64,000 nt of DNA, from the NCBI RefSeq assembly GCF_041908905.1, contig NZ_JAYREK010000009.1:1-64000 (forward strand), written 5' to 3'. Positions 25,553 through 34,116 of this stretch are shown here, in pieces (within the stretch, counting starts at the first letter, position 1; the number at the start of each line of letters is the position of its first letter). A program made the translations under genes and the position numbers. The DNA comes from Zoogloea sp041908905. GTDB lineage: Bacteria; Pseudomonadota; Gammaproteobacteria; Burkholderiales; Rhodocyclaceae. A model generated the notes under the pieces. The model did not search any database and was not told the DNA's origin. It was given only the letters and a program-made list of their open reading frames with translations.

Positions 25553-26173
25553 TTACTGGGCCGCCGGCTTGGCAGGGGCCGGCGCGGTGCCGAAGTCGAC
25601 CTTCGGCGGCGCGCTGATGGCGGCTTCGTTGTCGACGGCGAAATTGGCCTTGGCCCGGGCGCCGATGACCATCGCGGTGAGGTTGTTCGGGAAGGTGCGC
25701 ACCGAGACGTTGTACTCCTGCACCGACTTGATGTAGCGGTTGCGGGCCACGGTGATGCGGTTCTCGGTGCCTTCGAGCTGGGCCTGGAGATCACGGAAGC
25801 TCGCGTCAGCCTTGAGGTTGGGGTAGTTCTCGGCCACCACCAGCAGCCGCGACAGGGCGCCGGAGAGCTCGCCCTGGGCCTTCTGGAAGCGGGCCATCGC
25901 CTCGGGGTCGTTCACCAGCTCCGGCGTCACCTTCATGCCGGCCACGTTGGCGCGGGCCTCGGTGACGCGGGTCAGCACCTCCTTCTCGTGGGCCGCGTAG
26001 CCCTGGACCACCTGCACGAGGTTGGGGATCAGGTCGGCGCGGCGCTTGTACTGGTTGAGCACCTCGGACCAGGCGGCGTTGACCTGCTCGTCGTTGATCT
26101 GGATCTGGTTGTAGCCGCAGCCGGAGAGCAGCAGCGCCGACAGCAGCAGGGACAGGAAGAGCTTGATGCGCAT
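25553..26173 (-). CDS. lemA: LemA family lipoprotein
   Basis: 206 residues. The lipobox LLLSGC at residues 14-19 predicts lipidation at Cys19. The LemA core follows (NQYKRRADLIPNLVQVVQGYAAHE, TENRITVARNRYIKSVQEYN, FPNNLTA). LemA proteins are helical-bundle envelope proteins of uncertain function. The start has GAGGA upstream. It is first of a three-gene unit with the two TPM genes. A TAAAAT box lies in its 112-base upstream gap. Confidence 0.93.
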   Translation of the reverse strand: MRIKLFLSLLLSALLLSGCGYNQIQINDEQVNAAWSEVLNQYKRRADLIPNLVQVVQGYAAHEKEVLTRVTEARANVAGMKVTPELVNDPEAMARFQKAQGELSGALSRLLVVAENYPNLKADASFRDLQAQLEGTENRITVARNRYIKSVQEYNVSVRTFPNNLTAMVIGARAKANFAVDNEAAISAPPKVDFGTAPAPAKPAAQ

Positions 26174-26285
26174 GATGTGTCCTCGAAAAATGAACCGGCG
26201 GCCGGCTGCCGCCCTTACGCTGAAGTCATTTTAACCACCACCGGCCGGCGCCGCAGCAGCGAAGATCAAATCTTGCAAGGGACGA

Positions 26286-27119
26286 TCACGCCTCGTCCCG
26301 CAGCGCCCGCATGGTCTTGCGGGCAAAACAGAGGTCTTCCCAGGCTTTTGCCTTGTCGGGCTGGTTACGCAGCAGGTAGGCCGGATGGTAGGTGACCACC
26401 ACCGGAATGTCGCCGTAGCGGAAGGTCCGGCCGCGGGCCGCCGAGATCTTGACCTCCTGGTTGAGCAGCGCCTGGGCCGCCGGGCGGCCGAGGGCGACGA
26501 TCAGCCGCGGCTTGATCAGCTCGATCTGGCGACGCAGATAGGGGAAGCAGGCCGCCAGCTCGTCGGCCTCGGGTGTGCGGTTGTTGGGCGGACGGCATTT
26601 GACCGCGTTGGCGATGTACACGTCGTGCCCGCGCTGCAGGCCGATGGTGGCGAGCATCGCATCGAGCAGGCGCCCGGCCTGGCCCACGAAGGGCTCGCCC
26701 CGCTCATCCTCCTCGGCTCCGGGCCCCTCGCCGACGAACAGCCAGTCGGCCTCCCGGTCGCCCACGCCGGGCACGGCCTGCTTGCGGCGCCGGCACAGCC
26801 CGCAGGCCTCGCAGCCGCGGATGCGCGCCTCGAGTTCGTCCCAGCCCAGGCCGGAGACGTCGGCGCCAGGCGCCGGGCCGGGCTCGGGCGGCGCGACCAG
26901 CACAGGCTGCGGGGTGGGCGGCGTGCCGACCGGCCGCCGGGGCGCCCCCGCCGGAGCGGCCTGCGTGCGCGGCAGCTCCGGCGCGCGCGGCGGCGGCGCT
27001 TCGAGCGTCGCTGCCGGCGGCTGCACGGCGGGTTCCTCGACCTCCTCGGCGGCGCCGCGCAGGCGCCACAGGGGCGCCAGGCCTATCTCGCGGAGGATCG
27101 CGTCGCGGCGCCGGGTCAT
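26286..27119 (-). CDS. family 4 uracil-DNA glycosylase
   Basis: 277 residues from the ATG at 27119. The N-terminal ~90 residues are a Pro/Ala-rich linker, unusual in length. The core starts at about 93 with CEACGLC (two iron-sulfur Cys) and the active-site block FVGEGPGAEEDERGEPFVG. Then come KCRPPNNRTP and CFPYLRRQIELIKP (the other two Fe-S Cys) and the uracil-reading HPAYLLRNQ near the end. It excises uracil from DNA. It starts eight bases after rimI in the tsaB-rimI-udg unit. Confidence 0.93.
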   Translation of the reverse strand: MTRRRDAILREIGLAPLWRLRGAAEEVEEPAVQPPAATLEAPPPRAPELPRTQAAPAGAPRRPVGTPPTPQPVLVAPPEPGPAPGADVSGLGWDELEARIRGCEACGLCRRRKQAVPGVGDREADWLFVGEGPGAEEDERGEPFVGQAGRLLDAMLATIGLQRGHDVYIANAVKCRPPNNRTPEADELAACFPYLRRQIELIKPRLIVALGRPAAQALLNQEVKISAARGRTFRYGDIPVVVTYHPAYLLRNQPDKAKAWEDLCFARKTMRALRDEA

Positions 27120-27127
27120 CGGAGCGC

Positions 27128-27607
27128 TCACAGGGCGAGGCTCATCACGAGCCCGTCCTCGCGGCCGCCCACCGCCGGGTAATAGCCCTTGCGGCGGCCG
27201 ATGGTCTGGAAGCCGGCCCGCTCGTAGAGCGCGAGGGCCGGCCCGTTGGACGGCCGCACCTCGAGCAGCAGGCGGCGCGCGCCGTTGGTCCGGGCAACGT
27301 CGGCGAAATGCCCGAGCAGGCGCCGCCCGAGGCCGCCGCGCTGGCGGCTGGCCACCACGCTGATGTTGAGGATGTGGGCCTCGTCGATCACCATCATCAG
27401 CACGCCGTAGCCGACCGGCTCGGCGCCGTCGAGCATCACCCAGCAGGCGTAGCCGGCGGCCATCGAATCGGCAAAATTGCCCTGGGACCACGGAAACGGA
27501 TAGAGCTCGGCGTCGCGGGCGGCCACCCATGGCAGGTCGGCCTCTTGCATCGGCCGGAAGTGCAGGCCCGCCACGCCTGCGGCCGGCGCTGCCAGGGGCG
27601 CGCTCAC
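27128..27607 (-). CDS. rimI: ribosomal protein S18 alanine N-acetyltransferase
   Basis: 159 residues from the GTG at 27607, which overlaps the tsaB stop. The GNAT core has ILNISVVASRQRGGLGRRLL (acetyl-CoA loop) and LEVRPSNGPALALYERAGF, the RimI pattern. It acetylates the N-terminus of S18 and has also been linked to other substrates. The position directly after tsaB is the usual proteobacterial arrangement. Confidence 0.94.
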   Translation of the reverse strand: MSAPLAAPAAGVAGLHFRPMQEADLPWVAARDAELYPFPWSQGNFADSMAAGYACWVMLDGAEPVGYGVLMMVIDEAHILNISVVASRQRGGLGRRLLGHFADVARTNGARRLLLEVRPSNGPALALYERAGFQTIGRRKGYYPAVGGREDGLVMSLAL

Positions 27608-28296
27608 GCCTTGCCTCCGCTCGCCAGGCGTTCGGCGGTGGTGAGGGCCACCTTGTCGCGCACATAGAGGGGCGCCGCCAGCGCCGCATCGACGACCTCA
27701 CCGTGCGCGAAGCGCTCGGCCGCCAGGCGGGCCACGCTTGAAGCCAGCGGAACGGGCGCGCCGTCGTGGCCGGCGAGCCGCGGGCCCAGCGCCGGCAGCA
27801 GCGCGTCGCCGTAGGCCCTGAAGGCGGAGCCGAAACCGAACCACTCGCCTTCGGCGGGCAGCGCGACCCCCGCCGGTGCGGCGCAGGCGGGCGCCTGGCA
27901 CTCCTGGAGCGCGGTACCGACACGGCGGTAGGCCGCAAAGTAAACCTCGGACATGCGCGCGTCCGCCGCAACGAAGATCGCGTCGTGGGGGCACTGGCTC
28001 GCCAGCGCGGCCAGCGTCCCGACCGGGATCACCGGCTTGCCGAGGCCCATCGCCAGGCCCTGGGCCACGCCGCAGGCCAGGCGCAGGCCCGTGAAGGCGC
28101 CCGGGCCGGCTCCGAAGGCGATGGCGTCGAGGGCCTCAAGGGGCACGCCGGCTTCGTCGAGCAGGCGGCGGATCTCGGGGAGGATGGTTTCGGAATGGCC
28201 AGGCCGGCCGGCCACGCTGCGCTCGTGCAGACGATCGCCGTCCAGCAACGCGACGGAGGCGGTCTCGGTGGAGGTTTCGAGGGCAAGGATCTTCAT
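27604..28296 (-). CDS. tsaB: tRNA threonylcarbamoyladenosine biosynthesis protein TsaB
   Basis: 230 residues starting MKILALETSTETASVALLDG, the ASKHA-fold opening, with GPGAFTGLRLACGVAQGLA. It is a partner of TsaD and TsaE in forming t6A37 in ANN-decoding tRNAs; TsaD and TsaE are not in this window. A TAGAAT box is nine bases before the start. Confidence 0.95.
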   Translation of the reverse strand: MKILALETSTETASVALLDGDRLHERSVAGRPGHSETILPEIRRLLDEAGVPLEALDAIAFGAGPGAFTGLRLACGVAQGLAMGLGKPVIPVGTLAALASQCPHDAIFVAADARMSEVYFAAYRRVGTALQECQAPACAAPAGVALPAEGEWFGFGSAFRAYGDALLPALGPRLAGHDGAPVPLASSVARLAAERFAHGEVVDAALAAPLYVRDKVALTTAERLASGGKA

Positions 28297-28305
28297 AGCG
28301 CCCGC

Positions 28306-28311
28306 ATTCTA
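28306..28311 (-). promoter_or_regulatory. candidate -10 element close to tsaB start
   Basis: TAGAAT in GGTAGAATGCG, nine bases before the ATG. A transcript starting here would have almost no leader. A GC hairpin (CCGCCCC / GGGGCGG) lies just upstream and may terminate the preceding small gene. Confidence 0.4.
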
Positions 28312-28385
28312 CCGCCCCTTGGCAGCCGGGGGCGGCGCAGATGGCGCGCGGACGGGGAAACGCCGCGCCCGGCGGCGCCCGGAAC

Positions 28386-28697
28386 TCAGCGCTGCAGATG
28401 GGGGTGATGGGGGGGCTTGCTGTACACGTCGCGGCCGGCATCCTGGACGTCGCGCCGCAACTGGCGACGCTCTTCGGGGGACAGGCGGCGGGGGTTGCGC
28501 CCCTCGTCGGAATCCCGGCGCGCGCCGTCGGCCATGAAGGACGGCACCTCGCCGGCCGGGCGTTCCTGCAGACCGAGGGCACGCCCCAGCGGCGCAGGAC
28601 GCTCCGCACCGGCCCATTGGGCCAGCGCCACACCACCATCCAGGCAGGCCGCCACGACCACTCCGACCAAGGCGGCACGAAGATACTTCTTTGTCAC
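28386..28697 (-). CDS. small secreted hypothetical protein
   Basis: 103 residues. The N-terminus is a signal peptide (KKYLRAALVGVVVAACLDGGVALA), cleaved near residue 26. The mature part is polar and rich in Arg, Pro and Glu, with LSPEERRQLRRDVQDAGRDVY near the end and a His/Pro tail (PPHHPHL). This C-terminal motif resembles short periplasmic stress or Cpx-type helical motifs (weak inference). I do not recognise the family. Confidence 0.65.
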   Translation of the reverse strand: MTKKYLRAALVGVVVAACLDGGVALAQWAGAERPAPLGRALGLQERPAGEVPSFMADGARRDSDEGRNPRRLSPEERRQLRRDVQDAGRDVYSKPPHHPHLQR

Positions 28698-28893
28698 AGA
28701 ACACTCGCTCCCATGGCGTGAATGCTAACCCGTAATGACGCATTCCGGGCAGTCTCGGAGTCTCTGGAAGCATTCTCGCAGCCCCGGCCGCGGACGGTGG
28801 CGGGCTTTGTAAGGGGATGTATGCGGCGCACCTTCGTTTACCTTTACTTACTCGCCCGTGCAGCCCCGGCTAGCCGCCCGGCGAGGGAGGCGC

Positions 28894-28899
28894 TAGGAT
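28894..28899 (+). promoter_or_regulatory. candidate -10 element of ompR
   Basis: TAGGAT in GCTAGGATTCG, seven bases before the ompR ATG. No convincing -35. A near-leaderless transcript would result; an upstream promoter in 28700-28880 is equally possible. Confidence 0.3.
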
Positions 28900-28906
28900 T
28901 CGCCCC

Positions 28907-29635
28907 ATGGAAAAAGAAAGCTTTCGCATCCTCGTCGTCGACGACGACCTCCGCCTGCGCGACCTGCTCAAGCGCTACCTCGGCGAGCAGGGCTTCAACG
29001 TCAAGACGGTGAGCGATGCCGCCCAGATGGATCGCGCCCTGTTGCGCGAGCATTTCGACCTGATGGTGCTGGACCTCATGCTGCCCGGCGAGGACGGCCT
29101 GTCGATCTGCCGGCGCCTGCGCGGCACCAACAACCAGATCCCCATCGTGATGCTGACCGCCAAGGGCGACGACGTGGACCGCATCGTCGGCCTCGAGATG
29201 GGGGCCGACGACTACCTGCCCAAGCCCTTCAACCCCCGCGAGCTGGTCGCGCGCATCCACGCGGTGCTGCGCCGCCAGCCCCAGACGCCGCCCGGCGCCC
29301 CCGCCAGCGACGACGAGGACGTGCACTTCGGCAACATCGTGGTGCAGCTGGGCACCCGCATCCTGATCCGCAACGGCGAGGAGACCCTGCTCACCACCGG
29401 CGAGTTCGCGCTGCTCAAGGTGCTGCTCCAGCACCCACGCCAGCCCCTCTCCCGCGACCGCCTGATGGAACTCGCCCGCGGCCGCGAGTACGACGTCTTC
29501 GACCGCTCGATCGACGTGCAGATCTCGCGGCTGCGCAAGCTGATCGAGGAAGACCCGAGCAAGCCCCGCTACCTGCAGACGGTGTGGGGCTTCGGTTACG
29601 TCTTCGTCCCCGACGGCAACAAGCACAGCCAGTAA
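28907..29635 (+). CDS. ompR: OmpR-type response regulator
   Basis: 242 residues. The receiver domain has the acidic pair VVDDD, the phospho-acceptor in MVLDLMLPGEDG and the conserved Lys in LPKPFNPRELVARI. The winged-helix DNA-binding domain spans about 135-235 (FDRSIDVQISRLRKLIEEDP). It pairs with the kinase gene 18 bases downstream. The close match of both proteins to OmpR-EnvZ suggests osmolarity or envelope control of porins (inference). Confidence 0.93.
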   Translation: MEKESFRILVVDDDLRLRDLLKRYLGEQGFNVKTVSDAAQMDRALLREHFDLMVLDLMLPGEDGLSICRRLRGTNNQIPIVMLTAKGDDVDRIVGLEMGADDYLPKPFNPRELVARIHAVLRRQPQTPPGAPASDDEDVHFGNIVVQLGTRILIRNGEETLLTTGEFALLKVLLQHPRQPLSRDRLMELARGREYDVFDRSIDVQISRLRKLIEEDPSKPRYLQTVWGFGYVFVPDGNKHSQ

Positions 29636-29653
29636 GCCCCGCCCGGAGTCATC

Positions 29654-31003
29654 GTGGAGCCCCGCTACCGCGCCTTCCTGCTGGCGGCGCCGCGAACCCT
29701 GCTGTGGCGCATCTTCCTGCTGGTCACGGTACTGATGCTGGCCTCGGTGGCCGTGTGGTCGGCCATCTTCAGCCACTTCGACCAGCTCAGCCAGGCCCGC
29801 CAGACGGCCCAGACGGTGGTCAGCATCATCAACCTGACCCGCACCGCGCTGCTCAACGCCGACCCGGCCCTGCGCAAGGACCTGCTCCTCGATCTCGCCA
29901 CCCTCGAGGGCATCCGCATCTACCCCGCCGAAGCCCAGGACAAGACCACGCCGATGGACGACACCCCGGTGCTGCGCCTCGTCACCCGCGAGGTGCGCCT
30001 GCAGCTCGGCGCCGACACCCGCTTCGCCGCCTCGTGGGAAGGTCTCTCCGGCTTCTGGGTGAGCTTCCGCATCGGCGCCGACGACCCGGCCGACGCCGAG
30101 GATTTCTGGGTGATGCTGCCCATCGAGCGGGTCATCCGCCCCCATGCCCGGGAATGGATGTGGTGGGGCCTGGCCGCCCTCAGCCTGGCGATGCTCGGCG
30201 CCTACGCGATCGTGTCGCGGCTCAACCGCCCCCTGAGGGCCATGGCGCTCGCCGCCCGCACGGTGGGGCGCGGCGAAATGCCGCCCCGCCTCAGCGAGAG
30301 CGGCCCGGCCGAGGTGGCCGACCTGGCCCACGCCTTCAACCAGATGGCCCACGACCTGCAGCAGCTCGACGCCGACCGGGCACTGATCCTGGCCGGCGTC
30401 TCCCACGATCTGCGCACCCCACTCGCCCGTCTGCGGCTGGGCATCGAGATGTGCGGTGCCGACCCGGCCGAGGTGGACGCGATGGTCTCCGACATCGAAG
30501 ACATGGACCGCATCATCAACCAGTTCCTGGAGTTCTCGAAAAAGGACGGCGGCGAGCAGCCCGAAGCCCTCGACCTCGCCGCCCTGGCCGACGAGCTGGC
30601 GGCACTCTACGCCCGGCGCGGCTTCACCATTGCGGTGGATCACCGGGGCGCGGCCCTCGCCCTCGCGCGGCCCCAGGCGCTGCGCCGGGCCCTCACCAAC
30701 CTGATCGAGAACGCCATCCACTACGCCGGCCAGGCCCCCGAGCTGGAGGTCGGCAGCCCGGCGGGCAAACCGACGATCCACGTCCTCGACCGCGGCCCCG
30801 GCATCCCCCCCGACGAGGCCGAACGGGTCAAGCGCCCCTTCACCCGCCTGGAATCCGCACGCAGCAACACCAAGGGCTCCGGCCTCGGGCTGGCCATCGT
30901 CGATCGGAGCGTGCGCGGGCAGAACGGTGAATTTCGTCTCGGCGCCCGCCCCGGCGGCGGACTGGACGCCTGCATTGAGCTTCCGGCCGCACCAAAGGCC
31001 TGA
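29654..31003 (+). CDS. envZ: EnvZ-type sensor histidine kinase
   Basis: 449 residues from the GTG at 29654 with CGGAG upstream. The first membrane helix (LLWRIFLLVTVLMLASVAVW) is followed by a periplasmic domain of ~120 residues. A second helix comes near 170-190 (MWWGLAALSLAMLGAYAIV), then HAMP. HisKA carries AGVSHDLRTPLARLRLG and the ATPase NLIENAIHYAG, DRGPGIPPDEAE and KGSGLGLAIV. All catalytic blocks are intact. It is co-transcribed with ompR. Confidence 0.93.
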   Translation: MEPRYRAFLLAAPRTLLWRIFLLVTVLMLASVAVWSAIFSHFDQLSQARQTAQTVVSIINLTRTALLNADPALRKDLLLDLATLEGIRIYPAEAQDKTTPMDDTPVLRLVTREVRLQLGADTRFAASWEGLSGFWVSFRIGADDPADAEDFWVMLPIERVIRPHAREWMWWGLAALSLAMLGAYAIVSRLNRPLRAMALAARTVGRGEMPPRLSESGPAEVADLAHAFNQMAHDLQQLDADRALILAGVSHDLRTPLARLRLGIEMCGADPAEVDAMVSDIEDMDRIINQFLEFSKKDGGEQPEALDLAALADELAALYARRGFTIAVDHRGAALALARPQALRRALTNLIENAIHYAGQAPELEVGSPAGKPTIHVLDRGPGIPPDEAERVKRPFTRLESARSNTKGSGLGLAIVDRSVRGQNGEFRLGARPGGGLDACIELPAAPKA

Positions 31004-31011
31004 GTTAAAGC

Positions 31012-31017
31012 TAGAAT
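31012..31017 (+). promoter_or_regulatory. candidate -10 element of the persulfide dioxygenase unit
   Basis: TAGAAT in GCTAGAATCG, 30 bases before the ATG at 31048. No good -35 is visible. Confidence 0.45.
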
Positions 31018-31047
31018 CGAGGCAAGCATATTCACCGCGGGCGCCCC

Positions 31048-31758
31048 ATGATCCTGTTCCATCAGTTCTTCGATCCGACCAGCTCCACCCTCACCTATCT
31101 TCTCGCCGACCCCCTCAGCGGCGAGGCGGTCATCATCGACTCCGTGAAGGAACACCTCGGCGCCTATCTCACCTTCCTGCAGGAGCAGGAGCTGCAGCTG
31201 GCCTGGGTGCTGGAGACGCACGTCCACGCCGACCACATCACCGGCGCCGCCGGCCTGCGCGAGATGACCGGCGCCCGCAGCGCTGTCAGCGCGGCGGGCG
31301 GCATCGGCTGCGCCGACCGTCAGCTCCGAGACGGGGACGCCATCGTCTTCGGCAGCGAAGTCATCCGCGTCATCCCCACCCCCGGCCACACGCCCGGCTG
31401 CGTCACCTACCACTGGCGCGACCGGCTGTTCACCGGCGACTCCCTGATGATCGGCGGCTGCGGGCGCACCGACTTCCAGGGCGGCAATGCCGGCCAGCTC
31501 TACGACAGCATCACCCAGCGCCTGTTCACGCTCCCCGACGAGACGCTGGTCTACCCCGGCCACGACTACAAGGGCGCGCGGGTATCCTGCATCGGCCAGG
31601 AGAAGCTCGGCAACCCGCGCCTCGCCGGGCGCAGCCGCCAGGAATTCATCGAGATCATGGCCAACCTCGACCTCGCCCCGCCCAGGTTGATCGACGAAGC
31701 CCTCCCCGCCAACCTGCGCTGCGGCCGCCCCGACAGCCGTGAAGTCCATGGCGCCTGA
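31048..31758 (+). CDS. persulfide dioxygenase (ETHE1-like MBL-fold)
   Basis: 236 residues. Metallo-beta-lactamase motifs: HVHADHITGAAGLRE, GHTPGCVTY, TGDSLMIGGCGRTDFQGG and the C-terminal YPGHDYKG. The GRTDFQGG block is the ETHE1 (sulfur dioxygenase) signature, with a mononuclear Fe(II) site. Expected reaction: glutathione persulfide plus O2 to sulfite plus GSH. The following globin gene starts inside its last codons, so expression is coupled. Confidence 0.93.
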   Translation: MILFHQFFDPTSSTLTYLLADPLSGEAVIIDSVKEHLGAYLTFLQEQELQLAWVLETHVHADHITGAAGLREMTGARSAVSAAGGIGCADRQLRDGDAIVFGSEVIRVIPTPGHTPGCVTYHWRDRLFTGDSLMIGGCGRTDFQGGNAGQLYDSITQRLFTLPDETLVYPGHDYKGARVSCIGQEKLGNPRLAGRSRQEFIEIMANLDLAPPRLIDEALPANLRCGRPDSREVHGA

Positions 31759-32146
31759 TCCCGACACCCCCTACGGCCAGCTGGGCGGCGAAGACATCAT
31801 TCGTACGCTGGTGCACCGCTTCTACACCCTGATGGACACCCTGCCCGAGGCCTGGGACGTCCGCCAGATGCACCCCGAAGACCTCTCCGGCTCCGAGGAG
31901 AAGCTCTTCAAATATCTTTCGGGCTGGCTGGGCGGCCCGCCGCTCTACGAGCAGGAGTTCGGCCATCCGCGCCTGCGGGCCCGCCACCTGCCCTTCCGCA
32001 TCGCCAGCGCCGAGCGTGACCAGTGGCTGCTGTGCATGCGCATGGCCTTCGACGAATGCCTCGCCGAAGGCCCCCTGCGCGACCGCCTGTGGGGCGCCAT
32101 CGAAGGGCTCGCCGACCACATGCGCAACCACGCCGATCCGGTCTGA
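31748..32146 (+). CDS. group II truncated haemoglobin
   Basis: 132 residues from the ATG at 31748, overlapping the dioxygenase end by 11 bases. Visible are RFYTLMD (TyrB10 position), the DLSGSEEKLFKYLSGWLGGP block typical of group II, the proximal His in LRARHLPFRI and TrpG8 in ERDQWLLCM. It binds haem and O2 or NO. Coupling with a persulfide dioxygenase suggests a shared oxygen, sulfide or NO detoxification role (inference). Confidence 0.93.
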   Translation: MAPDPDTPYGQLGGEDIIRTLVHRFYTLMDTLPEAWDVRQMHPEDLSGSEEKLFKYLSGWLGGPPLYEQEFGHPRLRARHLPFRIASAERDQWLLCMRMAFDECLAEGPLRDRLWGAIEGLADHMRNHADPV

Positions 32147-32180
32147 AACACCTCGCCCCGTAACCGCCCGCCCCCGACCG

Positions 32181-32717
32181 ATGAAATTCCTGTTCGACCT
32201 GTTCCCGATCATCCTGTTCTTCGTCGCCTACAAGTTTGCCGGCATCTTCGCGGCGACCGCCGTCGCCATCGTGGCCACCATCGGGCAGATCAGCTGGGTG
32301 TGGTTCCGCCATCGCAAGGTCGACACCATGCTGTGGGTCAGCCTGGCGATCGTCACGATCTTCGGTGGCGCCACGCTGTTCTTCCACAACCCGACCTTCA
32401 TCAAGTGGAAACCCACGGTGCTCTACTGGTTCTTCGCCGCGGCGCTGCTGGTGTCGGCCTACGGGCTGCGCAAGAACCTCATCCGCACCATGCTCGAAGC
32501 GCAGATGAAGCTGCCCGATCCCCTGTGGAGCCCCCTCAACCTGGCCTGGGCCGGCTTCTTCGCACTGATGGGCGGCCTCAACCTGCTCGTCGCCTACAAC
32601 TTTTCCGAAGACACCTGGGTCAACTTCAAGCTGTTCGGCGGCATGGGCCTGATGCTCGTGTTCGTCCTGGCCCAGGGAATGTTCTTGTCCCGCTACATCG
32701 AAGAGGAACCCAAGTAA
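32181..32717 (+). CDS. yciB: septation protein A / inner-membrane protein YciB
   Basis: 178 residues starting MKFLFDLFPIILFFVAYKFAG, the invariant family opening, with about five membrane helices and the C-terminal FLSRYIEEEPK. YciB is needed for normal septation in Shigella and interacts with the envelope in E. coli. Its stop overlaps the next start (TAATG). Confidence 0.96.
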   Translation: MKFLFDLFPIILFFVAYKFAGIFAATAVAIVATIGQISWVWFRHRKVDTMLWVSLAIVTIFGGATLFFHNPTFIKWKPTVLYWFFAAALLVSAYGLRKNLIRTMLEAQMKLPDPLWSPLNLAWAGFFALMGGLNLLVAYNFSEDTWVNFKLFGGMGLMLVFVLAQGMFLSRYIEEEPK

Positions 32718-33016
32718 TGCTGTATGTGCTGATCGGCGAAGACGCCCCCGGCTCCCTGGACAAGCGCCTGGCCGCCCGCGGCGAGCATGTGGCCCGCCTG
32801 CAGGCGCTGCAGGCCGACGGCCGCCTCGTGCTGGCCGGCCCCTGCCCCGCCATCGACGCCAACGACCCCGGCCCGGCGGGCTTCACCGGGAGCGTCATCA
32901 TCGCCGAATTCCCCTCCCTCGCCGACGCCGAGGCATGGGCCGCGGCCGACCCCTACATGACCACGGGCGTGTTCAGCAGCTGCACGGTCAAGCCCTTCCG
33001 GAAGACCCTGCCGTGA
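32717..33016 (+). CDS. yciI: YciI family protein
   Basis: 99 residues of the ferredoxin-like YciI/YCII fold: MLYVLIGEDAPGSLDKRL, RLQALQADGRLVLAGPCP, DPYMTTGVF. The conserved His (in EHVARLQ) and Asp (DADP-type block) pair seen in the family appears present. Function unknown. It overlaps yciB and bolA, an order seen widely in proteobacteria. Confidence 0.93.
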   Translation: MLYVLIGEDAPGSLDKRLAARGEHVARLQALQADGRLVLAGPCPAIDANDPGPAGFTGSVIIAEFPSLADAEAWAAADPYMTTGVFSSCTVKPFRKTLP

Positions 33017-33276
33017 GCCTCGAAGCCGAAATCCGCCAGCGGCTCGCCGCCCTCGCCCCGACTCAGCTCGAGCTGATCGACGACAGCGCCCTCCACGCCG
33101 GCCACGCGGGTGCCCGCGCCGGGGGCAAGCACTTCCGGCTGGCCATCGTGGCCCCCGCCTTCGCGGGCAAAAACACCGTCGCCCGCCACCGGATGATTTA
33201 CGATGCGCTCGGCGACCTCATGCGACGGGACATCCACGCCCTCGCGATCCAGGCACGCAGCCCTGAAGAGCTGTAA
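33013..33276 (+). CDS. bolA: BolA family protein
   Basis: 87 residues from the GTG at 33013 overlapping the yciI stop (GTGA). The BolA core FAGKNTVARHRMIYDALGDLM with the conserved His is present. BolA proteins partner monothiol glutaredoxins in iron-sulfur handling and some bind DNA. The start is set by the overlap; upstream in-frame codons belong to yciI. Confidence 0.93.
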   Translation: MSLEAEIRQRLAALAPTQLELIDDSALHAGHAGARAGGKHFRLAIVAPAFAGKNTVARHRMIYDALGDLMRRDIHALAIQARSPEEL

Positions 33277-33310
33277 ACTTTCAATCCGCTCCACCAAGCA
33301 AGGAAAACTG

Positions 33311-34090
33311 ATGAAAATCGTCCCGACCCGTCTGGCCGTGTCCCTCATTGCCGCCGCCATCGCGCTGCCGGCATTCGCCCAGAACGTCGCCACCGTGAAC
33401 GGCACCGCCATTCCCCAGTCCCGCGCCGATCTGCTGGTCACGGAGCAGAAGAGCCAGGGCGCTCCCGATTCGGAGCAACTGCGCGCGGCCGTCAAGGAAG
33501 AACTGATCCGCCGCGAAGTCCTGAGCCAGGAAGCCCGCAAGAAGAGCCTCGACAAATCCGCGGCCGTCCAGGCCCAGATGGACATGGCCCGCCAGGCCGT
33601 GCTGATCCGTGCCTACCTGCAGGACTTCGTGAAGGCCCACCCGGTGAGCGACGCCGACGTCAAGGCCGAATACGACAAGATCAAGAGCCAGCTCGGCGAC
33701 AAGGAATACAAGGCCCGCCACATCCTGGTCGAGAAGGAAGAAGAAGCCAAGGCCATCATCGCCAAGCTCGACAAGGGCGAGAAGATCGACGACCTGGCCA
33801 AGCAGTCTAAGGATCCGGGCTCCAAGGACAAGGGCGGCGACCTCGGCTGGGCCAACCCGGCCAGCTTCGTGAAGCCCTTCGCCGACGCCCTCTCCAAGCT
33901 CGAGAAGGGCAAGTACACCACCACCCCGGTCAAGACCGACTTCGGCTACCACGTCATCAAGCTCGAAGACACCCGTCCGCTGAAGGCGCCCGCCTTCGAC
34001 GAGGTCAAGGGCCAGCTCAAGCAGCGCCTCGAGCAGCAGCGCGTCGAGAAGCACATCGCCGAACTGCGCAGCAAGGCCGCCGTCAAGTAA
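33311..34090 (+). CDS. periplasmic parvulin-type peptidyl-prolyl isomerase
   Basis: 259 residues from the ATG at 33311, with AAGGA upstream. Signal peptide MKIVPTRLAVSLIAAAIA..FA, cleaved near residue 23. A SurA/PrsA-like chaperone helical region follows, then one PpiC domain (about 130-220: ARHILVEKEEEAKAII, DPGSKDKGGDLGW, VKTDFGYHVIKLED). It helps fold outer-membrane or periplasmic proteins. A TAAACT -10-like box overlaps the bolA stop. Ends at a strong terminator. Confidence 0.94.
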   Translation: MKIVPTRLAVSLIAAAIALPAFAQNVATVNGTAIPQSRADLLVTEQKSQGAPDSEQLRAAVKEELIRREVLSQEARKKSLDKSAAVQAQMDMARQAVLIRAYLQDFVKAHPVSDADVKAEYDKIKSQLGDKEYKARHILVEKEEEAKAIIAKLDKGEKIDDLAKQSKDPGSKDKGGDLGWANPASFVKPFADALSKLEKGKYTTTPVKTDFGYHVIKLEDTRPLKAPAFDEVKGQLKQRLEQQRVEKHIAELRSKAAVK

Positions 34091-34116
34091 GCCCCAGCCC
34101 GGCACAGCCCGCTCCG

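Noticed and set aside
28306..28385. Small dyad CCGCCCC/GGGGCGG before tsaB as a riboswitch
   Set aside because: Too short and simple; better explained as a weak terminator of the preceding small gene.
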